This document shows positions 61,050 through 64,000 of a stretch of 64,000 nt of DNA, piece after piece. Each line of letters opens with the position of its first letter. Positions within the stretch are counted from its first letter, which is position 1. The stretch lies in assembly GCA_026709505.1 (NCBI GenBank), contig JAPOSW010000006.1:1-64000 (forward strand), written 5' to 3'. A model generated the notes under the pieces. That model ran no database searches. It saw nothing but the letters and a program-made list of their open reading frames with translations, and was not told the origin of the DNA. This DNA is from Gammaproteobacteria bacterium. Lineage in GTDB: Bacteria > Pseudomonadota > Gammaproteobacteria > Arenicellales > Poriferihabitantaceae. Position numbers and translations under genes: made by a program.

Positions 61050-62126
61050 TCAGGTCCAGTCGGCACCGTGTCCCGGATTCTGGTTCGGTGTAGTGATGCC
61101 ATCAACGAGAGTTGCTCCGGAACAGGGGTCCGGGTCCAGATTCAGGTGTGAATCCAGATCGATGTAGTCGACCAGGCCCGAAATGGCCGCACCAGCAGAA
61201 ATCGACATTGACGATTCGCCCATGCAGCCGATCATGGTTTTGAGCCCGAAGGCTCGGGCAGTGGCAATAATGCGGAGCCCTTCTGTTATGCCTCCGCACT
61301 TCATGAGTTTCAGGTTGACGCCATCAACAGCCTCATGCCACTTGGGAATGTCGCTGGACAGTCGACAGGATTCATCGACAAAGATCGGCAAAGGCCTGCC
61401 CTTGAATAATTTTCGCAATTCGCTCTCCTGACCTTCCTTGAGAGGCTGCTCTACATACTCGGCAAGAGGAGCCTGACTGACAATCCATTTCATCATGCGC
61501 ATGGCATCATCCACACTCCAGCCCCCATTGGCGTCAACTCGTAGCTGGACGCCATAGGGCTTGGCACTCTCCACCACCTGGCAGAACATCGCCTGATCGG
61601 CTTCGATGCCTTCCGGAGAGCCGAGCTTGATTTTCAGGGCCTTGAATCGATTGCCCTGGAGGATTTCCGGTATTCGTTCCTTGACCACGTCAGGCGGGTT
61701 GATGCCAATCGTAACCGAGGTTGGGACGGTTGGAAGCCCCACGCCCAAGAGACGATGGAGCGGCAAGCCGGCCTTCTTGCCCAGCCAGTCCCAAAGTGCG
61801 ATATCAAGCCCGGCCAATGCACAAAGGGGAATCCGATGCTCTCTGGCGTTTTGAGTGACTTCATGGATGGACAGGCCATTCTGCAGTTCGCCGAGAAACG
61901 ATTCAAGATGCTCTTGAGCTGATTGCGCCGTGGCTGCCCCCTCGGTCTTGCCGGGCGATAGCTCACCCCACCCGGTAATATTGTCCTTGGTGATGCCAAC
62001 GAACAGGTTTTCACTCCCTCGGATGATCCCGCGACTAATCGTCAATGGGAATCGTTTCCTGAGAAACAGAGTTCTGAATTCAACCTGCATGGATGGTTGA
62101 AGCGCTTTGCAGCGCGGTGATCGCAA
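61050..62126 (-). CDS. Dipeptide epimerase (enolase superfamily, mandelate racemase/muconate lactonizing type)
   Basis: FRTLFLRKRFPLTISRG, GINPPDVVKERIPEIL..FKALKIKLG, VDANGGWSVDDAM, YVEQPL, FVDESC, GVNLKLMKCGGI. Confidence 0.88.
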   Translation of the reverse strand: MRSPRCKALQPSMQVEFRTLFLRKRFPLTISRGIIRGSENLFVGITKDNITGWGELSPGKTEGAATAQSAQEHLESFLGELQNGLSIHEVTQNAREHRIPLCALAGLDIALWDWLGKKAGLPLHRLLGVGLPTVPTSVTIGINPPDVVKERIPEILQGNRFKALKIKLGSPEGIEADQAMFCQVVESAKPYGVQLRVDANGGWSVDDAMRMMKWIVSQAPLAEYVEQPLKEGQESELRKLFKGRPLPIFVDESCRLSSDIPKWHEAVDGVNLKLMKCGGITEGLRIIATARAFGLKTMIGCMGESSMSISAGAAISGLVDYIDLDSHLNLDPDPCSGATLVDGITTPNQNPGHGADWT

Positions 62127-63078
62127 TCAACCGCAGAATATCATCAGTATTGCATCCGCGAGAGAGGTCATTCACCGGTTTGGATAATCCTTGAAGGATT
62201 GGACCGGTAGCCTTTACGCCGCCGATTCGTTCAGCTATCTTGTACCCAATGTTGGCAGATTGCAGATCAGGGAAAATTAGGACATTGGCGGGGCCGGCTG
62301 TAGTCATGCCGGGCGCTTTTCTAGAAAGTATATCGGGCACAATCGCTGCATCTAGCTGAACTTCGGACAAAAGCGGTAAATCGGGCATTCTGGAAGCGAC
62401 GATACTGCCTGCCTCTCTGACCTTGTCGACAAGGGGATGCTCTGCACTCCCCGCAGTGGAAAAAGACAATAGAGCAACCACAGGTTCTATCTCCAGCAGC
62501 TCTTGGGCATGCCGGGCCGTTGCGATTGCAATATCAGCGAGTTCGCTGGGGCTTGGATCGATCACCATTGCGCAATCGGCATACAGCACAATGCCTTGAA
62601 TGGCCTGATGCGACAACCGGTGTTCCATTATGAAGAAACTTGAGACCTGCTTTGCGTCTTCTGCCATGCCCACGATCTGGAGTGCTGGCCGAAGCACATC
62701 GGCGGTCGGATTGTCAGCGCCAGCGACATAGCCATCCGCATGGCCAGATCTAACCATCAAGGCACAAAAGACCAAGGGGTTCCTGACCGCCCGGACTGCT
62801 TCTTCTTGCGTCAGCCCTTTATGCTTGCGAAGCTCAAGCAATAGCGCTGCATAATCACCTGCGCGTGAATCCGCTTCAGGGTCAATGACACTCAGAGCGG
62901 GGTCGGGAACGCATTCAGTACGAGCGTGCTGCGACCGCAGCAACACGATTTTGGAGAGTCCCAGCGCCGTTGCCTGATTTGCGGCAGCGACAACCCGTTC
63001 ATCACTCCCTTCGGGCAGTGCAATGGTGCGGTTTGCGCTGCGCGCACTCTGGAAAATACGCTCAAACAGGGGAGACAT
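62080..63078 (-). CDS. pta: Phosphate acetyltransferase
   Basis: RTIALPEGSDERVVAAANQATALGLSKIVLL, LVRSGHADGYVAGADNPTADVLRPALQIVG, GPANVLIFPDLQSANIGYKIAERIGG. Confidence 0.93.
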   Translation of the reverse strand: MSPLFERIFQSARSANRTIALPEGSDERVVAAANQATALGLSKIVLLRSQHARTECVPDPALSVIDPEADSRAGDYAALLLELRKHKGLTQEEAVRAVRNPLVFCALMVRSGHADGYVAGADNPTADVLRPALQIVGMAEDAKQVSSFFIMEHRLSHQAIQGIVLYADCAMVIDPSPSELADIAIATARHAQELLEIEPVVALLSFSTAGSAEHPLVDKVREAGSIVASRMPDLPLLSEVQLDAAIVPDILSRKAPGMTTAGPANVLIFPDLQSANIGYKIAERIGGVKATGPILQGLSKPVNDLSRGCNTDDILRLIAITALQSASTIHAG

Positions 63079-63096
63079 GCCCGAAGACGCTATTGA

Positions 63097-64000
63097 TCAG
63101 ACGTAATCCCTGTATTTGGGCAAATGGCGGACAGGCTTGGAAAGTGCATCCCTTCTGAATGGATATCCCAATTCTCGCGTACACATGATTTCAATAACCG
63201 TGGACTTGCCATCGTTCATCTGCATGTCGACTGCCTTGGTCAAGGCCGGGCCGACATCTTCAAGACGATCGACGATGATGCCCTCAGTGCCCATGGCCTT
63301 GCCGATTCCTGCAAAGCTTTCGTTATCGAGTTCACCAGCCACAAAGCGTCGGTTGTAGAAGTCAACCTGATTTTTCTTTTCGGCGCCCCATTGCCGATTG
63401 TGGAAGACTATTCCGGTGACTGGAATGTCATGGCGTACCGAGGTCATGATTTCCGAACAGCTCATCGCCCAGGCTCCATCGCCCGAATAGGCAATTGCAG
63501 GGCGATCGGGTGCGGCGCACTTGGCCCCGATCATGGTCGGCAATGAATATCCGCAGTTCCCCCAGCTCATGGGTGCCAGAAAGCTGCGCGGTTTCTCGAA
63601 TCTCAGATAGCTGTTGGCAATCGCATTGATGTTGCCAATGTCGGTCGATACCATGGCCTCTTCCGGCATGGCTTTTTCCAGTTCACGCAAAACCTGACGA
63701 GGATGCAGCCAGGATCCATTTTCTTCATCCTGTTCCTTGATCATGTCCAGGCTGTAATCGTCATTTTCATGAATCCACTCATCCAGCTCTTTTTCCCAAC
63801 TCGACTTTTCGGCCTTGACTATGTCCAGACGTTCGCTTCGGTTTTCGTCACAAGCCAGTTCACGGCCATTCAAGCGCTCAATAAGGGCACGTGCTGAAGC
63901 CCCGGCATCACCACAGATGCCGACGTCGATTTTCTTGACCAGTCCAAGCATCTTGTGGTCGGCGTCAATCTGGATGATTTTTGCGTCTTTTGGCCAGTAG
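63097..64000 (-). CDS. xsc: Sulfoacetaldehyde acetyltransferase, C-terminal part (continues beyond window)
   Basis: TPP-enzyme C-terminus: SWGNCGYSLPTMIGAKCAAPDRPAIAYSGDGAWAMSCSEIMT...RRDALSKPVRHLPKYRDYV; open to window edge; adjacent to pta as in taurine/sulfoacetaldehyde operons. Confidence 0.88.
   Translation of the reverse strand, partial: YWPKDAKIIQIDADHKMLGLVKKIDVGICGDAGASARALIERLNGRELACDENRSERLDIVKAEKSSWEKELDEWIHENDDYSLDMIKEQDEENGSWLHPRQVLRELEKAMPEEAMVSTDIGNINAIANSYLRFEKPRSFLAPMSWGNCGYSLPTMIGAKCAAPDRPAIAYSGDGAWAMSCSEIMTSVRHDIPVTGIVFHNRQWGAEKKNQVDFYNRRFVAGELDNESFAGIGKAMGTEGIIVDRLEDVGPALTKAVDMQMNDGKSTVIEIMCTRELGYPFRRDALSKPVRHLPKYRDYV

Overview
This 64 kb window comes from a gammaproteobacterium-like chromosome. 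Housekeeping blocks are smg-topA; lpoA; dapF-DUF484-xerC; pgeF, uup and prfC; the dxs-ispA-xseB cluster; parE; hemL, prmB and rpmE; and pta/xsc at the right edge. They are interrupted by accessory DNA. The dominant accessory feature is a complete type I-F CRISPR-Cas locus: cas1, cas2-3, csy1-4, an AT-rich leader, then an array of 109 repeats and 108 spacers (29866-36372). I read every spacer. Several pairs look like successive spacers against escape variants of the same protospacer: one seed-position SNP pair, one seed-plus-distal divergent pair, one pair differing by an in-frame 9-nt duplication, and one differing by a 3-nt indel. Another pair overlaps on opposite strands, as expected for primed adaptation. 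The distal end of the array is fused to a truncated gene resembling an ICE-associated DUF3577/STY4534 family, and the terminal repeat supplies its stop codon. Other features of note are an exonuclease-RecQ-UvrD triple-fusion protein (1727 aa); a 198-bp MITE-like element with 37-bp perfect inverted repeats; an internally deleted IS30 element abutting an IS4-family fragment; an IS5-type element with an intact CTAG target duplication at a gene's stop codon; and toxin-antitoxin loci in various states of decay (HigA, HicBA, HigBA-like, VapBC-like, RES-Xre). Calls rest on reading motifs and sequence by eye; no database search was run.
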